The position numbers and the translations under genes were made by a program. From contig CAKMRJ010005523.1 of assembly GCA_928212115.1 (NCBI GenBank), forward strand, positions 148,492,735 through 148,556,734: DNA of 64,000 nucleotides, written 5' to 3'. Shown one piece after another: positions 1 to 10,880 of the stretch. This DNA is from Lactuca virosa. Taxonomy: Eukaryota; Streptophyta; Magnoliopsida; Asterales; Asteraceae. Each line of letters begins with the position of its first letter. Positions within the stretch are counted from its first letter, which is position 1. The notes under the pieces were generated by a model. It had not been told where the DNA came from. It saw nothing but the letters and a program-made list of their open reading frames with translations, and searched no databases.

Positions 1-1310
1 AAAGTAACATGCGATCGCATCTTGTCTCCTTGCGATCGCAGGTATTCCTTTGCAGTCGCAGGTTGGATCGCAGGTTGCCTTTGAGGTTTTGTCGAGCAAA
101 AAAATTCATCAGCTTAGAAAAAAAAGAAACATGCGATCGCAGGTTGTACCCTTGCGATCACAGGTTGGTCAATTTGCATCGAAATGGCAACGTACTTCAT
201 TAAAATATCCCGTGACATGTTTTTGGGTGATACATGCGATCGCAAGTATGCCCTTTGCGATCACATGTACGGCGTTTTGACAGCTAGATGTATAAATACA
301 GCCTGATACTCTTCCAGTAACCCTAATTGGCAATTCATGGCGATTCAGAGGCGATTTTCAGAGGTTTTCAAGTGAAGAACGCAGATCTAAAGGAGACAAT
401 TCGATTTTTATTCCTAGTTTAGTAACATTTATCGTTTAGATTCTATTTCCACTGTTTGTAATCCGTTTTATCCATGTCAGGCTAAAAACTCATATTTCAG
501 TTTCGCAAGACGTAACCTTTTCGTATGATTAATCATCAGGCACTATGCTTGACTATGATTACTGTTTAGTTTGATCAATTATGTGTTAAATTGAGTGTTT
601 GATTTTAATTTCAGTTTCTGTTGGCCACTTAAATTGTTTGTGAATCATTCTAGTCATCTAATTGTTTAGATCCGTAATTGTCTAGATTAATTAGTAAAAA
701 GTGACAAGTATTAGATTAATTCTGAGATTAGGGTTAAGTCTGATATGAATTGATCAAACAAGTTCTAACGCCTCCGAGCTTATGAGAGGTATTGAACTTT
801 ACTGGGAATTACACTGTGTATAATGCAACTTTTCTATGTTAATCAAGAGCTTGTTTGATTAATTTAGTAAAAAGTTAGGTTTAATTCAAATAACTTATTT
901 TGATTAAACAATTTTTTGTAACAAAGGTCATTAGAGCTTGTTAATGAACTTTAGTACCATTTTAAACAAGTGCATAGTCAAATATTGTGTTGAAGGTTAA
1001 TTATATGATTAGGGGAGTCACCGCGAAACTAGAACTGCTTTCTCTTATTTGAATTTTCATCACTTTAAATTTAGTCATTTTCTTGTCATTTTCAATTTCT
1101 GTTAGTTTAATTTTCAGAAATAACCCCCCCCCCCCTTTTATGTTCATTGCATTCATCAAGAATCAGTTCACACCTTACGCAAAGAGGTGTAAACATTAGG
1201 ACGTGTCCCTGAGGATTCGACCCTGCTTACCTGTACTACCTGTTAGTTCAATAAAGCAGTTTATCTTATATTTTTGTTTGTTTAAATCGTGTATGACAGC
1301 GGTATTAACA
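1..1310 (+). repeat. 5' LTR of the Athila-like element (partial)
   Basis: Matches 11181-12475 with a few percent differences by eye, including a 14-bp insertion near 345 and a different length of the C tract near 1125. It carries three pairs of GCGATCGC-type palindromes (centres 14.5/35.5, 136.5/157.5, 239.5/260.5), a TATA box at 291-299 (TATAAATAC), and ends TTAACA directly before the primer binding site. The first roughly 300 bp of the LTR are outside the window. Confidence 0.9.
291..299 (+). promoter_or_regulatory. LTR TATA box
   Basis: TATAAATAC lies 30.5 bp after the centre of the last palindrome of the array; transcription would be expected to start roughly 30 bp further on. The 3' LTR has the same box at 11471-11479. 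Confidence 0.7.
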
Positions 1311-1313
1311 AAT

Positions 1314-1331
1314 TGTCGTCGTTGCCAGGGA
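1314..1331 (+). other. Primer binding site, tRNA-Asp type (degenerate)
   Basis: TGTCGTCGTTGCCAGGGA three bases after the LTR end resembles the complement of the tRNA-Asp 3' end used by Athila elements (family form TGGCGCCGTTGCCGGGGA), with a few mismatches. Confidence 0.65.
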
Positions 1332-1354
1332 CACGGTGAAACACTAATAGTTTT

Positions 1355-3145
1355 ATGCCAAGATCTTCACGTACAGGTGATCTGACTTTTGATCCAGAGA
1401 TTGAGAAGACTGCTAGGAAGCTAAAGAAGGAGGCAAAACTCCAGAAGCAACAAGCAGGAATCTCAGCCTCCCCCCCCCCTCACATTCCAAAACACCCACA
1501 CCACAAGGCACTCCCTTGTGGAACGAATCTGAAACCTCATTTCAACCTTTCCCAAAAGCACCACCTACCTCACCAATTAACAGCTCGTTCAAAACCTACT
1601 CCTCACCATCTTCAGACAAACCCGAACTCACAGACTCTTTTTGAAACTGACACAGAATTCACCATGAGTGACAACGGAGACGATGCTGAAAAGACTCTAT
1701 GAGAATGGGCAACACAAGAGGTTACCCAGCAACCTTTGTGTATCACCTTTCCAGAGGCTCAAAACTTTGAGCTCAAATCCGGTTTAATCCATTTGTTGCC
1801 CCCATTCCGAGGCCTTGAGAATGAATATCCTCACAAATTTCTCAAGGAATTCCATGTCGTCTGTTCTGGAATGAAGCCCCATACGGTTACTGAAGACCAT
1901 ATCAAATTAAGGGCATTCCCCTTCTCAGTTCAAGATGCAGCAAAGGAATGGCTATATGACCTCCCGTCTGGTTCAATAACAAGCTGGAACGAACTCGCCA
2001 AACTTTTTCTAGAAAAATATTTTCCTGAGGCGAAGGTGTCAAATCTACGCAGAGAGATTCTAAATAGAGGCTCTCCTTATTGGGAGCGATTCAAGAAGCT
2101 GTTAGTCAAATGCCCACAACATGGCATTAGTGATTATCAGTTGTATCAGTGTTTCTCCGAAGGATTGATACCTATGGAGAGGCGACTTATAAATGCATCA
2201 AGTGGAGGGTCACTTTCAGACATGACACCAACAGAGATCAGGGCATAAATAGAGAAATTGGCCAATGAATCAAAACATTCAACAACTGAGGAAGAGTGGT
2301 ACCCAGACCATACAAGAGGAGTTAAGGAGATGAGCAATCCCCACCTGGAATCCCAGATTTCAGAATTGACTAAAGTTGTCCTTTTGTTGACAAAAGAAAA
2401 AGGTATTGAACCAAAGTTCAAACCTTGTGGGATTTGCTGCAAAACCGGGCACCCAACTGATATGTGCCCACTACTTCAAGAAGGTACTAAAGTTGTGCAG
2501 GCTATGGGAGGATTTCAGCAAAGGACATTTGATCAACATCGCAACAACCAAGCTTGGGGAGGGCCTCAAAATAACAATTTATAGCCAAGACCTCAACAGA
2601 ACTTTCAGCAAAAAAAACCAATACCAAGCTCCACCTGGGTTTCAGCAATCCTTTCAGCAGAATCAGCACCAAAGCAATTTTCAGCAACCACCTGTTCAAA
2701 TCACAAGCTAGCAGTTCCATCATGTCTTTAGAAGACATAGTTAAAAGTCTTGCTACCAGTACCCAAGCTTTCAAAAAATGAAACAAAGTCCAGCATCAAA
2801 AATCTGGAGCAGCAGGTATCACAACTCGTGAACTCCATGAGCAAACTAGAACCACAAACCCAAGGAAAATTCCCATCTCAGACTGAGAAGAACCCGAAGC
2901 ACAATGCTTGTGCTGTCACCCTCAGAAGTGGTAAAAACTACAAAGGACCAGATCAGCAAGAAGACGAGGAAGAAGAGATCGTGGTTGAGCAAGAATCTGA
3001 GGCAACTGAAGAGGTGCAGAAAAAAGATAGACCTGCTGAAGCTGAAGTGAAAATTACCCCTCCTCCTTTTCCCTCAAAACTGAAAAACATCAAAAAGAAA
3101 AGGAAGATAAAGAGATTATGGATTTCTTCAGAAAGGTTGAGGTAA
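1355..3145 (+). pseudogene. Athila-type gag, broken
   Basis: Capsid/nucleocapsid polyprotein region of the Athila-like element. The frame opens at ATG 1355 and continues through stops at 1700-1702 (TGA) and 2246-2248 (TAA); both lie within recognisable gag sequence, so they are nonsense changes. A single CCHC zinc knuckle (C-G-I-C, then H and C in CX2CX4HX4C spacing) is encoded near 2430-2475. After the stop near 2582 the glutamine-rich region continues in another frame. The C-terminal part (2750-3145, with the typical NAVTLRSGK-like stretch here read as CAVTLRSGK and a Glu-rich tail) runs into an A-rich stretch near 3090-3110 where the frame changes to that of the protease. No intact product is possible. 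Confidence 0.8.
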
Positions 3146-6100
3146 ATATTCCCCTTCTAGATGCAATTAAACAACTACCCCGATATGCTAAATTTTTAAA
3201 AGATTTATGTACTTCAAAAAGAAAATTAAAAGGAAACGAAACAGTTAAAGTAAGCGAGAATGTTTCAGCTGTTTTAAAGAAAAGGCTACCCCCAAAGTGC
3301 AAGGATCCAGGAGTATTTACTGTTCCTTGCAAGTTGGGGAACCTTTCAGTTCCACGAGCTATGTTGGACTTAGGAGCTTCTATAAATGTTTTTCCATACT
3401 CACTTTTTAAAACTATCGGGTTCGGGCCTTTAAAAAGAACAGGAGTCATCATTCAGTTAGCTGATCGTTCTCTGGTGCACCCAAAAGGTGTGCTGGAAGA
3501 CGTTTTGGTTCAAGTGAATGAACTCATATTCCTAGCTGATTTCTATGTTTTGGATATGGGAGATGACGACTCACCAAACTCAGGTTCCATTCTTTTGGGG
3601 AGACCATTTTCAAAAACTGCCAGAACTAAAATAGATGTTTATGATGATACCCTTTCAATGGAATTTGATGGTGAAGTTATCAACTTCAATATTTATGATG
3701 CCATGCGTTATCCTGATGATGTTTCAGCCCTTAATTTTATTGATGTAATTGAACCACTAACTGCAGAATATTTTGAGGTTTCTAACCGTGAGTCACTAGC
3801 ATTAGTGCTCCACAGAAATTTGTCTATTAATGCAGCTCAAGTTATATCAGAAAATTATGTGGTTGATAGAGAAGTTCAAGAGATGGTAGCTCATATGGAC
3901 CAGCAGAGAAAGTTGAGTTATGGTACCCAAACTCTTAAATTACCAATTTCTAACTCCAAGATTTTTCCTTCTGTAGTGCAAGCCCCCATCTTGGAGATGA
4001 AGACACTTCCAGAACACCTGAAATATGCATATCTTGGAGAAAAAGAAACATTACCAGTTATCATATCCAACAATTTGTCAGAAAAAGAAGAGTTAGAGCT
4101 GATTAGAATTCTGAAGGAGTATAAAAGCGCAATTGGGTAGACTATTGCAGACATTAAAGGACTCAGCGCATCTCTTTGCATGCACAAAATTTTGATGGAA
4201 GAAGATTATAAGCCATCGCGAGAAGCCCAACGCAGATTAAACCCACCAATGATGGAGGTGATTAAAAAAGAAGTTATGAAGTTACTGGATGTTGGGATGA
4301 TATACCTGGTAGAGAACAAAGAATGAGAGTTGGTTCCAACTCAGGTTCAGAACGGATGGCGCGTTTGTATTGACTACATAAAATTAAACGTAGCCAACCG
4401 GAAAGATCATTTTCCTCTCCCATTCATAGATCAGATGCTAGAGAGGCTTGCTGGAAAATCCCACTACTACTGCTTGGATGGATTTTCAGGTTTCCATCAG
4501 ATTCCAGTTGCTCCAGGAGAAAACGACTTTCACCTGCCCTTTCGGGACATTCACGTATAGGCATATGCCATTTGGACTCTGCAACGCACCTGCTACCTTT
4601 CAAAGGTGTATGGTTAGTATATTTTCTGAGTATGTCGAAAATGCCATAGAAGTCTTCATGGATGATTTTACCGTCTATGGAGACTCCTTTGATATTTGTT
4701 TGAAAAACCTCACAAAAATTTTACAAAGATGTATAGAAACAGACCTGGTCTTAAATTTTGAGAAATGTCACTTTATGGTTGACCAAGGTCTGATTCTTGG
4801 ACATATTGTTTCAAAAAGACGTTTGGAAGTCGATAAAGAAAAAATAGATGTTATAAAGAGCTTACCCTACCCGAAGAATGTTCGGGAAGTGCGTTCCTTT
4901 CTTGGTCATGCAGGGTTTTACAGGAGGTTTATAAAAGATTTTTCAAAAATATCAGTTCCCATGTGCCAATTATTGCAGAAAGACGCTGAATTTGACTTCA
5001 ATGAAGATTGCAAGAATGCTTTTGATGTGCTGAAAAATCTTCTTACTTCTGCCCCCGTCATTCAGCCCCCAGATTGGAGTTTACAATTCGAGATAATGTG
5101 TGACGCCAGTAACACTGCTGTTGGAGCTGTTTTAGGACAGAGAAAAGACCGGGTCCCCCACGTTATATATTATGCATCAAAGACTTTGGACAGCGCCCAA
5201 GCAAATTATTCCACCACTGAAAAAGAGTTGTTGTCAATTGTTTTTGCATTGGAAAAATTCAGACAGTATTTGTTGGGCACAAAAGTCATAATCTTTTTTG
5301 ATCACGCAACTATTCGGTACCTTCTTACAAAAAAAGACTCAAAGCCAAGGCTGATTAGATGGATTTTGCGGCTACGGGAGTTTGATATAGAGATCAGGGG
5401 CAAAAGCGGTAGAGAAAATTTGGTAGCTGATCATTTGATCCGACTCACCGCACCTGAAGACCTGACACCGATCCGCGAAACATTTCCTGACGAGCATCTA
5501 TTCGCTGTTCAGAACCCTCCTTGGTTTGCTGATATAGTAAACTACTTGCTTTCCAGAGAACTCCCTTCAGATCTCACCCGAGTCCAAAAAGATAAAATAA
5601 AGAAGGAGGCGAAAAGATATGTTTGGGATGAACCGTATCTATGGAAACACTGTGCTGATCAGCTAACTCGAAGATGTGTACCTCAAGATGAAGTCAAGTC
5701 AATCCTGAATTTCTGTCATTCAGAAGCTTGTGGAGGGCATTATGGTCCACAACGAACCGCACGTAAGGTCTTGGACAACGGTCTTTATTGGCCTCATATT
5801 TTTCGTGACTCTTTTCTATTCTGCAAAACCTGTGAAAGGTGTCAAATGACTGGCCTTTGACGTCTCGTAATCTAATGCCACTTACTCCAATCTTAATATG
5901 TGAAAGCTTTAACGTTTGGGGTATAGATTTCATGGGTCAGTTTCCGCCTTCTTTCGGGTTTGTGTACATCTTACTTGTTGTGGATTACGTGTCCAAATGG
6001 GTCGAGGAAAAAGCTACACGAACCGACGATGCCAAGGTTGTGGTTGATTTTTTCAAGACAAATATATTTGCTAGGTTTGGGACACCAAAAGCCATTATTA

Positions 6101-6816
6101 GTGATCGGGGTACGCATTTTTGCAACCGCGCCCTCAAAGCAGTCCTCAAGAAATATGGTGTCACACGTCGGGTATCCACAACATATCACCCGCAAAACAA
6201 TGGGCAGGTTGAAGCTTCAAACAGACAGATTAAGGGCATTATATAGAAAACCATCAATCCAGTCAAAAAGGCTTGGAGTATTCGATTGGATGATGCGTTA
6301 TGGGCTCACCGGACAGCATACAAGACTTCTATCGGTATGTCACCATATCGAATAGTTTTTGGCAAACCTTGTCGATTGTCGGTTGAATTGGAGCATCGAG
6401 CATATTGGGTTGTCAAAAATTTGAATATGAGCATGGATGAAGCTGGCAAGAAAAGAAGATTGGATATCCAAGAGTTAGAAGAAATCCGGAACGATGTGTA
6501 CGAGAACGAAGCAATCTATAAGGAGAAGACAAAAGCCTTTCACGACAATATGATCTCGCAAAAGGTATTCACTACCGGTCAAAAGGTACTCTTATATTAC
6601 TCTCGTTTCAAACTTATTTCCGGTAAATTGAGGTCTCGTTGGGTGGGACCTTTTGTTGTTACTAACGTGCTTGATCATGGTGCTATAGAAATTAAGAGTG
6701 AACAAAAAGGAAAGATTTTTAAGGTAAATGGTCACCGTCTCAAACCATTTTACGAAGGGTTTCAAGTTACAAATGAAGAATTGGAGGTAGTCGAGGTCCC
6801 GACTTACCGCAATTGA
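3118..6816 (+). pseudogene. Athila-type pol (PR-RT-RNaseH-INT), broken
   Basis: Reverse transcription and integration polyprotein. Seen in order: aspartic protease with DLGAS (3367-3381); reverse transcriptase with catalytic F-M-D-D at 4654-4665; RNase H (about 5090-5440); integrase with an HHCC-like N-terminus near 5715-5850 and the catalytic triad Asp 5983-5985, Asp 6103-6105, Glu 6211-6213, giving the expected D-35-E spacing; C-terminal domain to 6816. Lesions: TAG 4138-4140; near 4313-4326 a TGA together with loss of about 20 codons that normally contain the WVSPVQVVPKK-type segment; frameshift near 4540; frameshift near 5850; TAG 6244-6246. No chromodomain is present, which separates it from the other Ty3/gypsy elements in the window. 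Confidence 0.85.
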
Positions 6817-7040
6817 GGAAACCAAGTAACAACTTCGAGCCAACGACAGAAAAAATGGGCAGCTTACCGGGAGGCAACCCGGGCGTTTGTTTTGGTTTTG
6901 TTTTATTTTGAAACTTCTTTTTAATTTTTGTGTGTTTTCAGCTACTTAGGTCGTCCCTTTTTAACTTAATCGTGTTTTCAAAATAAGACGTAACAGAGAG
7001 AATTTGAAAAAAGTTGAAAAATACAGTTTTGGTGGAACCT
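6817..7040 (+). other. Non-coding spacer after pol with GC-rich hairpin
   Basis: No ORF of note. At 6860-6885 lies CCGGGAGGCAACCCGG, a short stem (CCGGG/CCCGG) with loop AGGCAA, followed by a T/G-rich run. Its position between pol and the third ORF may matter for RNA processing, but this is only inferred. Confidence 0.5.
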
Positions 7041-7501
7041 GCGATCGCAAGCCCAGTCTTTGCGATCGCAGGTTATACATTTTGGGGTCGCAGCACGTCA
7101 TCGAGGTTTTCTGGGACATTTTTTTACAAAAATAGCAAACCTGCGATCGCAGGTTCGGCCCTTGCGATCGCATGTATCAGTTTTTAGAGTCTGGAACACA
7201 TTTGAACAATTTTAAAATCGATTGGAGTATAATTTAGCAAACCTGTGATCGCAGGTTTTCCCCTTGCGATCGCATGTATCTCGTTTTTGTTCCTGGCTCA
7301 CATTTGAACGTTGAATAATTGATTAAAGGCCATTTTTCAAAACCGGCGATCGCAGGCTCCTTACCTGCGATCGCATGTATCACTTTCTTATCAACTAGCC
7401 GTTACTTGCCTCGAACATAGTGCCCAACGGTCAAATTTTCAAAACATGCGATCGCATGTTCCCTCCTTGCGGTCACAGGTTGTGTTTTTTGCTATAAATA
7501 C
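7041..7501 (+). promoter_or_regulatory. Internal palindrome array and TATA box upstream of the third ORF
   Basis: Five pairs of GCGATCGC-type palindromes have centres at 7044.5/7065.5, 7146.5/7167.5, 7248.5/7269.5, 7349.5/7370.5 and 7451.5/7472.5. Every pair is 21 bp apart and pairs repeat every 101-102 bp. The array ends at CTATAAATAC (7492-7501), so it repeats the design of the LTR promoter. The sequence between pairs is only weakly conserved. I infer a second promoter driving a short RNA for the ORF at 8047-9387. A possible leader intron runs from the GT at 7627 to the AG ending the pyrimidine tract at 7756. Confidence 0.6.
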
Positions 7502-8046
7502 TGATCGCAACCTCATTTGTAACCACCACACTCCAAAAATTCTCTCTGAAATCCACTACATTTTCGACTTCTTTCACCAACAAATACCCAAATCGCTCAT
7601 TTTTCTTCCAAATCAAGCAAATAAGGTATCAATCTCTTCTATTTTACTCATACAACATCTATACGGTAACGAAATCATGTTTTCACGGTTGAAATTCTCC
7701 AAAAATCTCATTTTGTTCATTTTGAAATTTGAATTTTTGCGAGTTTCTTTTTCAGATCTACGTTCTGTTAGTCATCCGCAGGCCGCGAAAAGTAGAAACG
7801 TTTTCTCACGACACAATTAAGAAGAGATTCATCCGAACGGAATTTCAAAAATCAAAAAAAAAATCGGCACGAAAAATATACTGCTGCTCAGCGCACAGTC
7901 AGGTATTTTCGTTCTGAAACTGAATTTCTGTTTTTGTTATATATTTGTGTGTTCGTTTGGGAGTAGTTAGAAATACTTATTTTTACTTTATTATTATTAT
8001 TTTTACCTGGAAATTGTGCCTACCTTGTCCCAATTCACCTTGCAAA

Positions 8047-9387
8047 ATGCCCCTTAGACCATCTCGTTCACGCAGACATGTTAACGCTCCAAAGTCGTCA
8101 TACACTGTCCAGGTGGACAATGTCACTGTAGATTTAGGTTCACAGGCCACACTTGACTATTACCAGCGGATTCTTGACCGCGAGATTATGCCACAGGCCT
8201 GGGCCCCTAGCCACACACTAATGCGGGAACTCCATATTTATGATGGTGTTCACGCTCTTTTTGCCAATATTGGTTGGGAGCGTCTATTATCTGTGGATTT
8301 TGCCACTTGTCCCCTACTGACCCGAGAGTTTTTAGCTACCCTAAGTGAGGTAAATCATGAGGGAAACTTAGCTTTTCGCATTTTTAGCACCTCTCACACT
8401 ATTCACGTCGACCAGTTATGTACTTTCTTCCATACCCCTATCACCAGTTTATCCCAGCCCGCCCCTGCTTTTGACGTACGTCAGTTTTGGTACTCCATTA
8501 TCGGTTCGGAGTCTTACGATTCCGCCCAGTCCGTCCAGACCGGTATTGTGCACCCTATTCTCAAAATTGCATTAAAATTTATATGCAATATTATTTATGC
8601 ACAGACTGAGACTACAAAAGCCGGCAAATTCGAGCTTTTTCTTTTATGGTGCATGATCACCGGGTCGCATTGCCCGCATTTTGGTGATATTATCATCAAA
8701 CGATTCCATAGAGTTCTAGCTCTTCGCACCGGTGGTGCAATTCGCTATGGTGGTTTGATTTCTGTCATTGCCCGTGCCCTCGTGCAGCAATCTCCTCCAG
8801 GGTACACCTTCTTTGCAGGTGATTCTTTCCGTTTGAACCTACAGACCCTTAGGACTATGCACATGCTTCGTACTGCCCCAGGTGGGTATGTTTGGATGCA
8901 GGGTCGCTCCCTTTATTTCAAGGTCACTGGACCTGATGTCATAGCTCTCGCTAACCCCATTAGCGAGACTGTGTGGGTGCTTCCTTCGAACATCCAACCA
9001 CCCCCACGTAGGGCACAGCGTCCACAGTCTGATCGACCATCTTCATCCACTCAGCACCCAGACTACGCAGACGCCACACCTATATCCTTTAGCCAGCCTG
9101 ATCCTATACAGACTGACTTTCAGGATCAGCCCCCACCCACCCAGCCATCTCACCCTCGCCCCAACTCTCCCTTCACTTACCAACATTATCTTGACCTTCG
9201 TGGGGATATTGCTTCCCTTCAGCAGACGATGACTGGTCTTCGCCTCGACTATCAGCAATATAGCACTCAGGTTACCGACTATCGTGACGAGCTCTTAGGT
9301 CTGCGCGACGATTTCCACGATTTCCACGACGAGTTCTTTCGTCGCTATGCTCCCCCGTCCGAGTTGTCATCTTCCACTCTTCCCTAA
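8047..9387 (+). CDS. Athila third ORF (ATHILA ORF-1/env-position protein)
   Basis: Uninterrupted reading frame in the position where Athila elements carry an extra ORF after pol. I chose the ATG at 8047 (AAA before it, then a basic N-terminus MPLRPSRSRRH) giving 446 residues; an in-frame ATG at 7945 would add 34 residues that include a very hydrophobic run (YFYFIIIIF) resembling a signal peptide, which would matter if the product is envelope-like. The middle part (family-like segments ending in a GDSFRLNLQTLR-type stretch) resembles the plant ATHILA ORF-1 family as I remember it. The C-terminal third is Pro/Gln/Ser-rich, followed by an Asp/Arg-rich probable coiled coil (last about 70 residues). 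No clear C-terminal membrane anchor is seen, so a true envelope role is unsupported. It is the only intact ORF in an element whose gag-pol carries about nine lesions. Confidence 0.7.
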   Translation: MPLRPSRSRRHVNAPKSSYTVQVDNVTVDLGSQATLDYYQRILDREIMPQAWAPSHTLMRELHIYDGVHALFANIGWERLLSVDFATCPLLTREFLATLSEVNHEGNLAFRIFSTSHTIHVDQLCTFFHTPITSLSQPAPAFDVRQFWYSIIGSESYDSAQSVQTGIVHPILKIALKFICNIIYAQTETTKAGKFELFLLWCMITGSHCPHFGDIIIKRFHRVLALRTGGAIRYGGLISVIARALVQQSPPGYTFFAGDSFRLNLQTLRTMHMLRTAPGGYVWMQGRSLYFKVTGPDVIALANPISETVWVLPSNIQPPPRRAQRPQSDRPSSSTQHPDYADATPISFSQPDPIQTDFQDQPPPTQPSHPRPNSPFTYQHYLDLRGDIASLQQTMTGLRLDYQQYSTQVTDYRDELLGLRDDFHDFHDEFFRRYAPPSELSSSTLP

Positions 9388-9408
9388 GCATTGAGGACAA
9401 TGCTTAAT

Positions 9409-9426
9409 TTTAAGCTTGGGGAGGGG
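9409..9426 (+). other. Polypurine-tract-like sequence after the third ORF
   Basis: AAGCTTGGGGAGGGGAT is nearly the same as the real polypurine tract before the 3' LTR (AAGCTTGGGGAGG at 10866-10878). It follows a small stem (AGCATT/AATGCT, 9387-9404) that starts at the third ORF's stop codon. Confidence 0.55.
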
Positions 9427-9623
9427 ATTTCCTATCTTTTTGTAAAAAGTTTTTATTTTGTCTATTTAAAAAAAATTAGAAAAGTTTTAAAAAAATCCAA
9501 AAAGATTTTTCATTTATGTTTCTTTTATTTTTCATTTTATTTCTTCCTAGTTTTTTCAAAAATATTTTCATTTTGTTGCATTCTGAATTTGCATAAAAAA
9601 TTTTCCGTTCTTCATGTTGATTT

Positions 9624-9626
<3 letters not shown>

Positions 9627-9714
<88 letters not shown>
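9627..9714. repeat. (AT)n microsatellite, 44 units
   Basis: 88 bp of uninterrupted AT dinucleotides within the non-coding 3' part of the Athila-like element. Apparent ORFs across it in both strands are tyrosine/isoleucine repeats and not genes. Confidence 0.95.
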
Positions 9715-9716
<2 letters not shown>

Positions 9717-10865
9717 CGAGATGATGATACTCTTTACATACGATAGCTCCATGAAGTGGGATATTGAGAATTGAAAATGAAAAAATCCGAAGCGACTTGA
9801 TTGTTATTGGAAGTGTAAAATCAGCTGTCATAACCAGGGGACCCAAGACACCGTGATTCGAGACCCCGATCTTAGATAATAATAAAAAAATAGCGTACTG
9901 AAACGTTTTTTGGGCGGTAATAATAGCTCTAGGATGATTTGCTTATTAATGTTTAAAAAGAATCTTTATCGGCAACTCTGAACCCACAGAACATGGCCCT
10001 ATTTGTTGACATGCATTACCATCGCGATAACAGAGAGCTTAAGTATCAGATCCACATAGTCAAGAAAGAAGAAAGGGTACAACGTCATATTTAGTACCCA
10101 AATCAAGAATTTCAAGCGCTCAAAAGAAAAAGAAAGAAAAAAGAGGAAATTCTAAAAACAATAGAGATTGAAGAAATCAAGCTCAAAACGAAGTATAAAT
10201 CAAAGTTCAATCAAGTTAGAATCTGTTCCAAAGCTACATCTGGCGAATAAAGAATTGTGTGATATGATACTTGTGGCTCTCGAAAAAGTGAAAGCATAGA
10301 CTTCGGGCTCCTACGGGAGTTGGCCCTTGCTGCTTCGGCGAAAGCTGATTTGGTCGTGCGGGTTCTTAAGGATGCGTCGATTCTGATTCTTGGCCATCTA
10401 GTCTTAAGGACATGAGATCCAGACTATGTTATTTTCGCTCATAAAGCTAATTAAGGTGCAAAGTTTAAATAAAACTAGTGTTGGATTATTGGGTTACACC
10501 GTTTTGTGGTCTTCCTTACTTTGGGAGTCTGTGATACATGAAAGATAGCAGGATGGTTGCTTTGGTGTTAGTGATTGGAGCCCATTATCGATGTAAAGTC
10601 TGATCGTAAAAGAAAGAAAAAAATATAAAAAATATAAAAAAAAGCATGTTTCATTTTAGTTGTTCGTTTTCCATTTGCATATTATTTTGGTTCATTGTTT
10701 ATTTTCTTTATCTTTGCATGCATATTTTGTGTTTAGCTTTGGTAATTCTCATTATTTAGGTTTTCGTCTTCAATTTGACGTGTGTCTAGGTTATTCCTTT
10801 GTTGCCCTTAGCCTTAATTCCGGTTCCAAAGTTATCGTTTCCTTACTTGAGGGCAAGTAAGGTCT
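9715..10865 (+). other. Non-coding 3' internal region of the Athila-like element
   Basis: About 1.15 kb without a supported gene. It lies between the microsatellite and the polypurine tract. A short ORF near 10660-10860 is hydrophobic and T-rich with no recognisable family. Confidence 0.6.
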
Positions 10866-10880
10866 AAGCTTGGGGAGGTT
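10866..10880 (+). other. Polypurine tract before 3' LTR
   Basis: AAGCTTGGGGAGG directly precedes TGTCAGATGC, the inferred LTR start at 10881. This fits second-strand priming of LTR retrotransposons. Confidence 0.7.

Noticed and set aside
10..7475. GCGATCGC resembles the HIP1 octamer of cyanobacteria
   Set aside because: All copies lie in the LTR and internal region of a plant retrotransposon; there is no bacterial or plastid sequence here, so the likeness is chance.
8047..9387. Calling the third ORF a viral envelope gene
   Set aside because: No fusion peptide or C-terminal membrane anchor is visible; only the position matches.
9391..9846. Long ORFs on both strands across 9600-9720
   Set aside because: They are translations of the AT microsatellite (tyrosine/isoleucine repeats).
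10660..10860. 66-codon ORF before the Athila-like 3' LTR
   Set aside because: Hydrophobic T-rich composition, no family likeness and no context for translation.
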